Part shown: piece after piece, positions 7,989 through 16,228 of the stretch
Layout: the number at the start of each line of letters is the position of its first letter
Numbering within the stretch: position 1 is the stretch's first letter
From: Paenibacillus terrae
GTDB taxonomy: Bacteria; Bacillota; Bacilli; Paenibacillales; Paenibacillaceae
Assembly: GCF_000943545.1 (NCBI RefSeq)
Contig: NZ_JTHP01000003.1
Coordinates: 124,001-188,000, forward strand
Length of the DNA stretch: 64,000 nucleotides
Direction: 5' to 3'
The notes under the pieces: model-generated
Databases searched by the model: none
What the model saw: the letters and a program-made list of their open reading frames with translations, nothing else
Told to the model about the DNA's origin: nothing
Made by a program: the position numbers and the translations under genes

Positions 7989-8600
7989 TCATCTTTCCTT
8001 TGAGTCTTTATACGCCTCTACAAGCTCTTCAATATACACCTTGCGATGATTATTCTTTATTGATAGAACCGAAAGGTCAAAGTGAGACATTTTAGCTAAG
8101 TACTCCTCTGGTAAGTTCTCGCAGACTTCATCTAGTACTTCATCAAGAATCTTATCAAAGTCATACTTTTCATCGTGGCGGTTGTCATGGAACCATGTTC
8201 TATAATAGTCCTCGTAAAGCTGTCTATCTTTTATGTCAAACGGCACACTTCCCATTAGATCATATGCAGAGTAGCCTTCAGAGTACTTTCCGTTTCGAGT
8301 ATCCTCGTCGGATTTCCATTTAATTTTGTCATGATATCTCTCTTTAAGCTCATCCAATCTTGAATCATCATTCCAGTACAAACACAAAACATAACCACTT
8401 GAGGGTGTCTGAGGTTCATCGACTACTTTGGCCCAATAGAATCCATTATGCCTTATTTCTGTTTCAGCTATCTGAGTCAGTGAGCCTCTATCGTTTGAGA
8501 AGAATAGATACTTTCCATGCGTTGCTTCATTGATATTCTTGTCTTTATAACTGCCAGAATAAATGTGCTGCCATCTACCATATTGCTTATATTTCAGCAC
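7989..8600 (-). CDS. Hypothetical protein, 203 residues
   Basis: GTG start at 8600 with AAAGGA about ten bases upstream. The protein is charged and soluble, rich in Tyr, Asp and Lys, with no signal peptide. It contains YVLCLYWNDDSRLDEL and a C-terminal helical part with EEYLAKMSHFDLSVLSI. I recognise no family. It begins 34 bases after the ParB-like gene and is probably in its operon with the nuclease-like gene. Confidence 0.6.
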   Translation of the reverse strand: MLKYKQYGRWQHIYSGSYKDKNINEATHGKYLFFSNDRGSLTQIAETEIRHNGFYWAKVVDEPQTPSSGYVLCLYWNDDSRLDELKERYHDKIKWKSDEDTRNGKYSEGYSAYDLMGSVPFDIKDRQLYEDYYRTWFHDNRHDEKYDFDKILDEVLDEVCENLPEEYLAKMSHFDLSVLSIKNNHRKVYIEELVEAYKDSKER

Positions 8601-8633
8601 CCTCGTCGCTTCCTTTGCGATAAAATGTATGAT

Positions 8634-9146
8634 TTATATCAAAGACAATGACTTAAGAAACCTATTTCTTTCTTTTTCGGCCTCCACCATCAAGTCCATC
8701 TTTTCCTTATCTTCCGACTCACCTTCGGAATTTATATAATTGTTTCTTGCTATAAGATAGGCACAGTTACTATTGATCACACCTTCTTGCTGGTTTTTAG
8801 TTAATTTACTCAAGTCAATTATTAATGATACCTCGGCCTTAATCTCTTTAACTTCTTCTGTTCTACTGTAATAAGCACGATGATTTCCTTCGCCATCAAC
8901 AATTAAATCGCCATTGGGTAGTTTCCACAACAAAATTGTTTGCGGGTTTATATCCGTCCAACCATCGTCCTTTACACTTTTACGCAATCGTTCCAATTTT
9001 CTATCGTCGATAGGTCTTGAGAGGGCTACTATCTTCTTTGGTTCAACTTTTTGAATTCCTAAATCCACCTTATAATATTTTTGTTCTTTGCTCTCGGTAA
9101 TCTTTTTTTGGATTTTCTGAGTGCTCTTCCATTTAATTTCTTTCAT
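8634..9146 (-). CDS. ParB/sulfiredoxin-fold protein
   Basis: I choose ATG 9146 (MKEIKWKSTQK), preceded by GGGGGG; an in-frame TTG at 9185 is the alternative. About 170 residues. The core PIDDRKLERLRKSVKDDGW, then ILLWKLPNGDLIVDGEGNHR, is the ParB N-terminal pattern with the GNHR motif in place of GxRR. This fold in Srx/ParB-like proteins binds nucleotides or acts on DNA. It follows a PD-(D/E)XK nuclease-like gene closely, so the two may act together, perhaps in DNA modification or defence. Confidence 0.6.
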   Translation of the reverse strand: MKEIKWKSTQKIQKKITESKEQKYYKVDLGIQKVEPKKIVALSRPIDDRKLERLRKSVKDDGWTDINPQTILLWKLPNGDLIVDGEGNHRAYYSRTEEVKEIKAEVSLIIDLSKLTKNQQEGVINSNCAYLIARNNYINSEGESEDKEKMDLMVEAEKERNRFLKSLSLI

Positions 9147-9177
9147 TATGTAAGTCCCCCCAAATGAAATATTTGTT

Positions 9178-9657
9178 TCATTCAATTAACTCCAACTTGA
9201 CTAGAACTTCTTTTAATTGCTCAGGATACACCAACCTAACTGCTCCGTTCTTCTGAACCCATAACCTTACTATTCCCAAGGCATCAAGCGCTTCCGCTAA
9301 TTCATCAACTCGCTTATGTATTCTGGGTATGTCGGGATTAGCCATAAACAAAATGCTGCTGTTATACTTACTTTGATATTTCTTCATAAGATAATGTACT
9401 TGTTGACTAACATGAGTAGTTAACTGCCCATGCTCGAATACAAATTCATGTTGATTGTTTACCATAGAGCCTTTAGACTCAATAATCAATGTCTGGCCCA
9501 TCTTCAGCCCAAGCACATCTATTCCAGTCTCTTTATCAACTAGAACGTTTTTCACTTCTACTCCTCTTTGAAAGAGATATTCTGCAACTGCCAAATTAAC
9601 TTCATTTTCGTTCATAAAAAATGGATCGGTTGATTTACTGATTGGAATTTTTCTCAT
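9178..9657 (-). CDS. Restriction-endonuclease-like PD-(D/E)XK protein
   Basis: A 159-residue protein. TGIDVLGLKMGQTLIIESKG gives the D...ExK core of the PD-(D/E)XK nuclease fold, preceded by a helix with NLAVAEYLFQRG that often carries the early Glu. The rest is a compact alpha/beta domain. Start ATG 9657. Its stop is close to the ParB-like gene, which points to one transcript. Nuclease activity is inferred from the motif; no specificity domain is seen. Confidence 0.6.
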   Translation of the reverse strand: MRKIPISKSTDPFFMNENEVNLAVAEYLFQRGVEVKNVLVDKETGIDVLGLKMGQTLIIESKGSMVNNQHEFVFEHGQLTTHVSQQVHYLMKKYQSKYNSSILFMANPDIPRIHKRVDELAEALDALGIVRLWVQKNGAVRLVYPEQLKEVLVKLELIE

Positions 9658-9691
9658 GGATCTTCTCCTCTCTTTTAAAAGTCATATTTTA

Positions 9692-9865
9692 CTACATTGG
9701 ATCATAAAAATTTCTTATCTTGAGACATTTTTCTTCTGCTTCATTCAAAAACTTTCTAATTTTATATTGTTCGGAACTATCTATAACTAACTCAGCACTA
9801 CCAATTAGCTTTTCGATTTCAATAACTAATTTCAACACTTCTTTCATCTTGCCGTTTGGTTTCAT
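9692..9865 (-). CDS. Small hypothetical protein, 57 residues
   Basis: ATG 9865 with AAAGGA ten bases upstream. The product is mostly helical (KEVLKLVIEIEKLIGSAELV) and charged. It sits between the 70-residue gene and the nuclease gene on the same strand. No family recognised. Confidence 0.4.
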   Translation of the reverse strand: MKPNGKMKEVLKLVIEIEKLIGSAELVIDSSEQYKIRKFLNEAEEKCLKIRNFYDPM

Positions 9866-9908
9866 TCATATAGAATCCTTTCTTTATAAATCTACATTTC
9901 ACATTCAA

Positions 9909-10121
9909 TTAAACCTTAATTGAATAGTCTTCTATATTATCTAAATCAATGACAACATGGCTTGGATACTTGTCAGATAAATATTCTGAGAAAGAACCTT
10001 TGTTCACATCCTTTTCTAGCCAATTGATGTATTCAGATTTAACAACTATTTTATCAATATCACTAATAAGCTCTACGTCATCCCACTGATCAATTGTTCT
10101 TTTCAGTATGAATCTCATCAT
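9909..10121 (-). CDS. Small hypothetical protein, 70 residues
   Basis: I choose ATG 10121 (MMRFILKRTIDQ), which has GGGGAGGGG eight bases upstream, over the longer frame from 10151. The sequence is acidic with KIVVKSEYINWLEKDVNKG and ends IDLDNIEDYSIKV. No family recognised. It lies between the acetyltransferase and the 57-residue gene. Confidence 0.5.
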   Translation of the reverse strand: MMRFILKRTIDQWDDVELISDIDKIVVKSEYINWLEKDVNKGSFSEYLSDKYPSHVVIDLDNIEDYSIKV

Positions 10122-10173
10122 TTTTATATCCCCTCCCCTGATAAATCTCACATTTTACAAAGTTTCATTAAGA

Positions 10174-10647
10174 CTATTTCTCCAATTCTGATTTGCCAAT
10201 CTCTTTCTCTAACAAAACATTTCTGCCATTTTCGGAATAAAGATATCCATTTTTTTGTAGTGTTCTGCTAATAACCTCTAAAAAAGGGTTCGTTTTTTTA
10301 ACTACAGCCAATATTAGTGTGGCTTTTGTATAATCACTCACCACTAAACTACTTACCTGTTCAATTAAGGAATTTAACATTCCTTTTCGACGATAATCTT
10401 TCCTAAAGCAAAATGAAATTTCTGCGATTTCTGCTTGTTCCTCATAAAACATTTCGTCTTCTTCACATACTATCCATAAAAGACCAGCAATCTCACCATT
10501 AATTTTCAAATACCACCAATCTGCCCCCATTTGGTCATTTTCATCAGCATCAATGTTAAAAATACCATCTTCTACATCTTCCAATATACTTTTTATCTCT
10601 CCAGACCACGTTGGATTATCTATTTTTTCAATATCTATGTCATTCAC
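10174..10647 (-). CDS. GNAT-family N-acetyltransferase
   Basis: A 157-residue protein. Strand four and the acetyl-CoA loop are visible as AEISFCFRKDYRRKGMLNSLIEQV (split here: AEISFCFRKDY, then RRKGMLNSL), the R-x-x-G-x form of motif A. The N-terminal part has WWYLKINGEIAGLLWI, the usual beta-hairpin. ATG 10647 is preceded by GGAGGGTGA. Substrate unknown; toxin acetylation or small-molecule resistance are options in an accessory island. Confidence 0.7.
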   Translation of the reverse strand: MNDIDIEKIDNPTWSGEIKSILEDVEDGIFNIDADENDQMGADWWYLKINGEIAGLLWIVCEEDEMFYEEQAEIAEISFCFRKDYRRKGMLNSLIEQVSSLVVSDYTKATLILAVVKKTNPFLEVISRTLQKNGYLYSENGRNVLLEKEIGKSELEK

Positions 10648-10705
10648 CCTCCATATAAGCGTATCTACTTAAGTTTGACATTTATTTTGCCATAAAAGAT
10701 TCGGT

Positions 10706-11266
10706 TTACATAGAGTTTTCGTTTGACTTATTCCGTGTTCGTCTTAATATTTCCCGTTTGATTTTATTGCGATATTCCTCATGTTCCCATTCACTTAAGT
10801 TCTTTTTGAAACCACAATGTTCACATTCTAGTGTATTAATATGATAGGAGTGTCTATTGTCTATAAGATATCCATTGCAATGAATACATACCGCGTCTAT
10901 TCTGTTTGAAATGCTGTATTTTCCATAATAACTAAACCATTCCCATTCCCAACGGATTCCTTCAATGATATCACTTTTGTAATTCAGAAAATCAGGGCTA
11001 CTATTTTTATTAAAAGAATTTGATATCGGATTAATAAGTTTGAAGTAGATTATGAGAATTAACAGTAACATCCAAACAGGGACACCAAAGGTCAAAACTG
11101 AGTGAAACAATGATATGACCCATTTCCAAACCGTTATAGAAGCACTCATAAAGGATTCCGATTTTATGTAGGCTACTATAAGAGCACTAATTGTTGAGCT
11201 GATAACACCGGAAGAAACAGCAATTCCGATTGGATGCTTAAATATCTTCTTGAAAATCTTCTTCAA
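10706..11266 (-). CDS. Membrane protein with C-terminal zinc ribbon
   Basis: 186 residues from TTG 11266 with GGGGAG five bases upstream. Two membrane spans are clear: about residues 13-35 (IGIAVSSGVISSTISALIV) and 60-80 (VPVWMLLLILIIYF). The cytoplasmic tail carries CIHCNGY and CEHCGF, a four-cysteine zinc ribbon. The role is unknown; membrane anchoring plus a metal-binding tail is seen in some phage-defence effectors. Confidence 0.6.
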   Translation of the reverse strand: MKKIFKKIFKHPIGIAVSSGVISSTISALIVAYIKSESFMSASITVWKWVISLFHSVLTFGVPVWMLLLILIIYFKLINPISNSFNKNSSPDFLNYKSDIIEGIRWEWEWFSYYGKYSISNRIDAVCIHCNGYLIDNRHSYHINTLECEHCGFKKNLSEWEHEEYRNKIKREILRRTRNKSNENSM

Positions 11267-11363
11267 TTAAACTCCCCATTCCCACTTAAACTCACATCAC
11301 TGAATTACTCGTCAATCTTCGCCTCTCTTGATGAAAGACTAATTTGATTTACAAAATATGAAA

Positions 11364-11981
11364 TCAAAAATGCTTAACCATGCATTCGTGACCCTTGTAC
11401 TCAAGTTGATTTCTCATCGTTCCCTCTTCTTCAGAGGCATGCAAAGAACCGACAATGATAATTCCCCACTCACATCTATTCTCTTCAACATAAGCAAAGA
11501 TTGTGCTTGCAAACTTAATATCTCTTTCTATAGTCGGAAGATCCGAGCACTCGCTCTTTTTTAAATTTCGACTCAGTTCTTCAATAAAGTTAAACTTCGC
11601 ATCGTTGTTACAATGCATTTTCAAAGTCTGAAGTCTCAGTTTTGCAAAATTGTCAACAGCTTCTTGATCCACGACTCTCGAATCGTCAAGCCATAGAACA
11701 TTTACATTATCAAAGATACCTTTGTGGCTATCTCCTTCATAAGCCAATGTTTTTGAGATAGATTCAATTTGTTTTTGATTTAAATCTGGCCACTCCTTTT
11801 CTAATAATTGTGAAAGATATGGCCTTTGAGCAGCTACCTTTGTATATACCTCTTCGTCCCATTCTGAAGCAATAAAGTCGGGCTTAGTTTGGTTTTCAGC
11901 TTTAATCTCGTGTAGCCATTGAATTAGCCCTGTCCTTGAAACAGGGTCATTGTGGTTGATCCCAGCAATATACAACTTCAT
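11364..11981 (-). CDS. Hypothetical protein, possible TraB/TIKI-like fold
   Basis: 205 residues from ATG 11981 with AGGAGATG upstream. It opens MKLYIAGINHND and closes near WGIIIVGSLHASEEE, giving paired GxxH motifs at the ends of a mostly helical protein. This is the arrangement in the TraB/TIKI/ChaN group of putative metal-dependent hydrolases. The match is only at motif level. No signal peptide or membrane segment is present. Confidence 0.45.
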   Translation of the reverse strand: MKLYIAGINHNDPVSRTGLIQWLHEIKAENQTKPDFIASEWDEEVYTKVAAQRPYLSQLLEKEWPDLNQKQIESISKTLAYEGDSHKGIFDNVNVLWLDDSRVVDQEAVDNFAKLRLQTLKMHCNNDAKFNFIEELSRNLKKSECSDLPTIERDIKFASTIFAYVEENRCEWGIIIVGSLHASEEEGTMRNQLEYKGHECMVKHF

Positions 11982-12015
11982 ATAGACATCTCCTATAAAA
12001 GAATTTTTTTATCAA

Positions 12016-12420
12016 TCATTTAACATATCTATTAAATAACAAATCAATTATTTCCATATAAAATGCAAATATCACTGATAGAAGTGCTAGCCCCATACCC
12101 CACGTTAAAATAAGTACAACAAAAAATAAAAAAGAGAGATCCAAATTAAAATTCTTCGGAGTTGATGCATAAACCATACCGCCGATAATTAGTAATGAGA
12201 ATACTATTAAAAGTGTTGTCAGTAGAAATAGAATAGAAAGTTGAAAAAGATCTAAATTTAATATTTTTCCTATCGAAAGATTTGTGTAAAAGAAAGCCCC
12301 AGATACACCCGATACAGTAAACAAACTACTCACGATTCCAAGTTTATTCGACGAAGTCCCGTTAGAAAATTCTGTCCATAATTCTTTGAAAAATCTTGCT
12401 TTTTTTGTTTCCACATTCAT
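12016..12420 (-). CDS. Three-span membrane protein, 134 residues
   Basis: ATG 12420. Hydrophobic segments lie at about residues 28-47, 58-84 (LSILFLLTTLLIVFSLLIIG) and 95-125 (FLFFVVLILTWGMGLALL). A charged N-terminus precedes the first span. No family recognised. It is 25 bases from the HEPN-like gene on the same strand and could be a membrane partner. Confidence 0.5.
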   Translation of the reverse strand: MNVETKKARFFKELWTEFSNGTSSNKLGIVSSLFTVSGVSGAFFYTNLSIGKILNLDLFQLSILFLLTTLLIVFSLLIIGGMVYASTPKNFNLDLSFLFFVVLILTWGMGLALLSVIFAFYMEIIDLLFNRYVK

Positions 12421-12444
12421 ATGTTAATTCTCTTTTCTTTAATT

Positions 12445-13377
12445 TTAAGAATCTAAATTTCGATTTACTCCATTGAGTTTTAAAATTAAATAATCAAAAA
12501 ACAAAATACATCTCAAAGCATTCATTTTATACCCATATTTAGTATCCGCTCCATGCAAGATAGCATGTCTACTTAAAGGTGACTTAATTATCTGACCATG
12601 TTTAAATGAATCCAACACACAATCTATATAAAAAAGTTTAACCGCATCATCTAATGAAAAACTACCTGTATCTTTTAGAACTTCCTCACCTAATCTTTTC
12701 ATTTCCTTTTGAGAGACATAACCTGTAACATTGCCCCTTTCTATAATTATCCCTTCAATTTGCGGTAATAATGTTGAGATTGCACTGTGATATCTGCCTT
12801 CGAGATAATTAGTAATTGATTCATCTAATATTGCTATCCTTTTGTCTAACCAACCTATTGTTTTCCAATTTTCATAATAAGACTTAATTTTCGAGTCAAA
12901 ATAGTTATTAAGTATTAGTTGATATATTTTTTCTTCCACCTCTTCTTCGCCATTTGCGATATAAAATTCATAAATCCCTTTAAAATCTTTATAATCCATA
13001 TCATGATGAGGGGGGAAATTCAGTTTTATCATTAGCTTCTTATATTGTTCAAAATCTTTAGAGGCCTTTTTTAAAAGCTTAGGTAATGTTCCAAAAGATC
13101 TTTGGATAATATCCTGTTGCTGATTTAAATAATCTGCAATAGGTTTCATATTTCTCAGCAACTGTAAATGTTGCTCTTGCAAATCTCTAAACGGACTCTC
13201 CATTAAACTCTTAAACTCTCTTTGTTGTTTCATCATTTTTCTCATTGAAATATTTAATACATTCTCTAGCGCTTGTTGCTGCCTTTTCCATTCTCTAACT
13301 GGGTTTTTAAACGCTTGACGTATTACTGCTTGCTGCCTTCTAAATTCCTTATACGGATCATTTTGATCCCAGTTCAA
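12445..13377 (-). CDS. HEPN-like protein with Rx4H motif
   Basis: About 310 residues. The start is probably TTG 13377, eight bases after AAGGAG; GTG 13386 is an alternative overlapping that site. The N-terminal 100 residues are Gln/Arg-rich and helical, likely coiled coil (REWKRQQQALENVL). The C-terminal half has YLEGRYHSAISTLLPQIEG and LSRHAILHGAD. The RHAILH segment is a perfect Rx4H, the catalytic signature of HEPN ribonucleases found in abortive-infection and toxin systems. Nuclease activity is inference. Confidence 0.55.
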   Translation of the reverse strand: MNWDQNDPYKEFRRQQAVIRQAFKNPVREWKRQQQALENVLNISMRKMMKQQREFKSLMESPFRDLQEQHLQLLRNMKPIADYLNQQQDIIQRSFGTLPKLLKKASKDFEQYKKLMIKLNFPPHHDMDYKDFKGIYEFYIANGEEEVEEKIYQLILNNYFDSKIKSYYENWKTIGWLDKRIAILDESITNYLEGRYHSAISTLLPQIEGIIIERGNVTGYVSQKEMKRLGEEVLKDTGSFSLDDAVKLFYIDCVLDSFKHGQIIKSPLSRHAILHGADTKYGYKMNALRCILFFDYLILKLNGVNRNLDS

Positions 13378-13418
13378 TTCGTTCACTCCTTATGATTTAC
13401 TTCAAAAGTCTTCAGTAT

Positions 13419-14054
13419 CTAGTTACCTGAAGCGATAAGCTTTTCAGCCTTGCGATCCTTTTTAATCACTTTACTGTTATTCCTATAGTTGTCCCATGAA
13501 TCCAGACTCAAGTAAGGCTCTGCTTCGATAATATCTTTTACTTTGCTGTGCTGTTGTTCTTTGAATAGCTCAATCATTTCAATTAAATCATTGCGATCCA
13601 GCAGCTTCACTCCATTAAAACTGGCCAACTGTTCACACGAGATTGTGTATTTGCTTGAAGTAATGACAATGGACTTCTTAGCTCTGTAATATCGCATAGA
13701 GCTATACACTTCCTGAACTGCGCTCAAACCAACAGGATTGCTTATTGCATACCGTTTAGCCTGAATGACATTGCGGTAGCCTTCTCTATCCGTAAATACC
13801 AAATCTGTTCCAAAATCTCTACTGTCTTGTGTTTTAATCGCATCACTATAGCCTAAACACAGGAACAGCTTGCACAAATAAATTTCAAAATCCTTGCCAT
13901 CTTCCATACGATCTATTTCGTTAATGCCGATTTTGTAAGGATCAATATCCTGCGTTACTTTATATGGTTCCTGAACTCTAGGCTTCTTAAATAAGCGTAG
14001 CAGCACCAAAGCAATCAATACAGCAACGACACACGCTATCACAAATATAGACAA
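13419..14054 (-). CDS. Membrane-anchored Mrr-like PD-(D/E)XK endonuclease
   Basis: 211 residues from TTG 14054 with AAGGAGGAG upstream. Residues 3-22 form a membrane anchor (FVIACVVAVLIALVLLRLF). Then comes a restriction-type domain: MEDGKDFEIYLCKLFLCLGY, DFGTDLVFTD and NVIQAKRY, giving the Asp...Gln-x-Lys core of Mrr_cat proteins. Such proteins cleave modified or foreign DNA or sit beside other defence genes. It is 33 bases from the HEPN gene and may be its operon leader. Confidence 0.7.
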   Translation of the reverse strand: MSIFVIACVVAVLIALVLLRLFKKPRVQEPYKVTQDIDPYKIGINEIDRMEDGKDFEIYLCKLFLCLGYSDAIKTQDSRDFGTDLVFTDREGYRNVIQAKRYAISNPVGLSAVQEVYSSMRYYRAKKSIVITSSKYTISCEQLASFNGVKLLDRNDLIEMIELFKEQQHSKVKDIIEAEPYLSLDSWDNYRNNSKVIKKDRKAEKLIASGN

Positions 14055-14300
14055 AAATGCTCCTCCTTAGCTGCTCTGACTCTTTTTCATACGACCTTAT
14101 AATACAACAGATAGGGACAATTTCCCATATATTTTGGATAATCATAGTAGATACATCGGTATAATTATTTACTGTTTCCTAATTCATTGCAAGCAATAAA
14201 AGAACTTCATTAAATCTTTCACTTTCATTTTTCACCATTTAATTTCCAGTTCTTTTGCATCAAAAACATAGTATATATGGACTATAATTCCTTTTTCATG

Positions 14301-14330
14301 TTGACTATAAGTATATAAAATAAATATACT
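14301..14330 (+). promoter_or_regulatory. Promoter of the secreted-protein gene
   Basis: TTGACT (14301-14306) and TATACT (14325-14330), 18 bases apart, precede AAGGAGG at 14346-14352 and the ATG at 14359. The rest of the 14055-14358 gap is AT-rich with no gene seen. Confidence 0.65.
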
Positions 14331-14358
14331 AGCTGTATATTGAAAAAGGAGGAAAAAA

Positions 14359-15096
14359 ATGAAGAAATTAGTAGCAAAATTTTCAAGCCTGCTTTTAGTT
14401 GGATTAATGTTACTCCCTACAGGTGTACACGCCTCATCTAGTAATGATTCTGTATCAGCAAAACCAGCAGTTGAAGGTGAAATTGTACAGGCTTATCGTG
14501 TAACTGACAATGGGTTAGTTGAACTCAGCCAAGATGAGCTACAAGCTTATAAAGCTCAGGAAGAAGAGGCAAACAGGAGCGCACAATTAGAATTAGACAA
14601 AGATTCTAGCCAAAAAAATTCACAAAATAACGGCGCTATTACACCAAATGCAATTAACGAATACTACTGGCGATATGAACAATCCACATTCAAATCTGCT
14701 GTACCTATGGATTCTCTTAGAAAACGTGTTTCCCCATATGTATATAACCGCACTCAAGATAATGCTACAAGAGCAATTTCCTCTTCTACAAGTCAGACAT
14801 GGCAAGCCAATATTAATCTTTCGTATGAGCACAAAAATGCTGTTACAGGAACTTTAGGAGGTGGCTGGTCTAAAACCACTACTTTTAATGATACAACAAC
14901 CACTACTATAAGACCTAATTATATGAGTTGGGCTGAATTTACGCCTATTATGGATAAATCTTTCGGTTATTTGAAAGAATATTATTCATTGAATGGTTCA
15001 GTAAGAACAAATAATTACACTGAGATATATATTGCCAGAAAAGTTAATGATCAAACAGATGGTATCTTAACTGTTAAAACTGCCCCTATTAATTAA
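14359..15096 (+). CDS. Secreted protein of unknown function
   Basis: 245 residues with a clear signal peptide: MKKLVAKF, a hydrophobic core LLLVGLMLLP, and a likely cut after VHA at about residue 25. The mature part has a charged spacer rich in Gln, Asn and Glu, then a Thr/Ser-rich beta-like domain (SSTSQTWQANINLSYEHK; GTLGGGWSKTTTF). Alternating Thr stretches recall beta pore-forming proteins, but I cannot assign it. It is the only plus-strand gene in this part of the island apart from the XRE gene, with its own promoter and terminator. Confidence 0.65.
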   Translation: MKKLVAKFSSLLLVGLMLLPTGVHASSSNDSVSAKPAVEGEIVQAYRVTDNGLVELSQDELQAYKAQEEEANRSAQLELDKDSSQKNSQNNGAITPNAINEYYWRYEQSTFKSAVPMDSLRKRVSPYVYNRTQDNATRAISSSTSQTWQANINLSYEHKNAVTGTLGGGWSKTTTFNDTTTTTIRPNYMSWAEFTPIMDKSFGYLKEYYSLNGSVRTNNYTEIYIARKVNDQTDGILTVKTAPIN

Positions 15097-15099
15097 CCT

Positions 15100-15133
15100 A
15101 AAGGAGGTAGCCCACAGAGGGATGCCTCCTTTT
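15100..15133 (+). terminator. Terminator of the secreted-protein gene
   Basis: AAAGGAGG (15100-15107) pairs with CCTCCTTT (15125-15132), followed by TTC; it begins four bases after the stop. Confidence 0.7.
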
Positions 15134-15172
15134 CTTATTGTTTCCCTATATAGTTCATAATAAGTATAGCGG

Positions 15173-15397
15173 TTATTTTTCCTTATCAATTTCACCTTTA
15201 ATAATGTATATAACTCCAATTATTAAAGATACTATACTTAATATAAGTAAAATATCATAATCCCCCAATCGAACCAATGCCCTTTTAAGAGGTACATCTG
15301 CGTAGTTTACTACACCACTTGTTACAATAAAATATCTAGAGACAAACAATATCGTTGCTATAAAACAAAATGAGACTCCAGCCGCTCTTCTATTCAT
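15173..15397 (-). CDS. Small two-span membrane protein, 74 residues
   Basis: ATG 15397 with AAAGGAG upstream. It has hydrophobic segments at residues 6-28 and 48-68 (LILSIVSLIIGVIYIIKG) joined by a short polar loop with NYADVPLKRALVR. The length and layout fit small conserved Bacillales membrane proteins; no function is known to me. Confidence 0.5.
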   Translation of the reverse strand: MNRRAAGVSFCFIATILFVSRYFIVTSGVVNYADVPLKRALVRLGDYDILLILSIVSLIIGVIYIIKGEIDKEK

Positions 15398-15492
15398 TAA
15401 TTCAGCTCCTTTAGTGGTATTGTAAAAATATCTATTTATGTTTAATTATACATCATCATTTTTTTATCAGCAACGAACTATAATATTGCTAA

Positions 15493-15520
15493 CAAAAAAG
15501 CACCTATCCCTAGGCGCTTA
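15493..15520 (-). terminator. Terminator of module A
   Basis: On the minus strand AGCGCCTA and TAGGTGCT form a stem (one mismatch) followed by TTTTTTG. It closes the leftward unit of the 15.5-17.8 kb module. Confidence 0.6.
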
Positions 15521-15561
15521 TATTCATATCAAAGGGGGGGCTAAATTTGACGCTCCCTGAA

Positions 15562-15717
15562 CTATATACACATTCCCTCTTGTTTCAGCTTCTTCTTCAT
15601 GCGTCGAATCACAGTGAGTTGCTTCCTAATCTCCAGCCTTCTCTCAAGCTCTATATCCTTCCCTGCTGCCTCTTTAACCAACTGCCTATACATTAAGTCA
15701 AGCCAGTCCATGTCCAT
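15562..15717 (-). CDS. Small helical protein, 51 residues (module A)
   Basis: I choose ATG 15717 (MDMDWLDLMYRQLVKE), which follows the stop of the 35-residue gene by one base and has AAAGG upstream. The product is very basic at its end (RRMKKKLKQEG) and predicted helical. No family recognised; it looks translationally coupled to the gene before it. No counterpart is seen in the decayed module at 58.7 kb. Confidence 0.45.
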   Translation of the reverse strand: MDMDWLDLMYRQLVKEAAGKDIELERRLEIRKQLTVIRRMKKKLKQEGMCI

Positions 15718-15718
15718 G

Positions 15719-15826
15719 TTACATAGCCTTTCCGTTGGCCTGAACCAGCAGCTTGAGATTGATCCATTCATTATTCCACGTTTTCACATACAGTCTTCCT
15801 TTAATTAACCGTCCAGCTTTGTACAT
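15719..15826 (-). CDS. 35-residue conserved small protein (module A copy)
   Basis: ATG 15826 with AAAGGAGC seven bases upstream. The product begins MYKAGRLIKGRLYVKTW and ends LVQANGKAM. A paralog of identical length at 58727-58834 shares about 21 of 35 positions, including the MYK-G-LI-G-LY-KT frame and WI-LK-LVQ. Conservation of length, start context and sequence shows that it is a real gene. It is basic and may be a small DNA- or RNA-binding factor (inference). Confidence 0.65.
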   Translation of the reverse strand: MYKAGRLIKGRLYVKTWNNEWINLKLLVQANGKAM

Positions 15827-16112
15827 GTCGATTGCTCCTTTATTTTTTGAATGATAGCTATATGAAAATTAGTATTATTTAATCAATGATTCAAACCTCA
15901 TTCATTCGTACCCTACCGTTCCCATTAACCAGACACCAAATAATTTTATATCAATAGATTAATCAGTGTTTTGAGTAATAGAAGTCAAATTAACATTAAC
16001 CTCAACCAACAAAAAATCAGAAGCCAAGAGTTGGATAAGCGCCAGCGCAGACATGCTCTAAATACTGTATATACACATCTAAAGATATAAAGATCTAAGA
16101 ACTACTAACTAG

Positions 16113-16207
16113 ACCTCAAATCGTGCAGCATGAATTGAGGTAGACTCTTGCATAAATTGAGGGTGAACATTGCACGATTTGAGGTAAGATGTTGCATGAA
16201 TTGCGGT
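16113..16207. repeat. 22-bp iteron array with one inverted copy
   Basis: Four direct copies of a TTGCA(T/C)(G/A)A(A/T)TTGAGGT-type motif begin at 16126, 16148, 16170 and 16192, an exact 22-base period. An inverted copy ACCTCAAATCGTGCA lies at 16113-16127. The array is non-coding, 287 bases upstream of the 35-residue gene and just after the stop of the 108-residue gene. Regular iterons are typical of plasmid replication origins or cooperative operators. The rest of 15833-16112 shows no gene. Confidence 0.75.
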
Positions 16208-16228
16208 TAGGTAAAATAGGCTGATTTA

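Noticed and set aside
16113-16207. CRISPR array
   Set aside because: The repeats are about 15 bases at 22-base period with 6-8 base gaps, too short for spacers, and no cas genes are present; iterons fit better.
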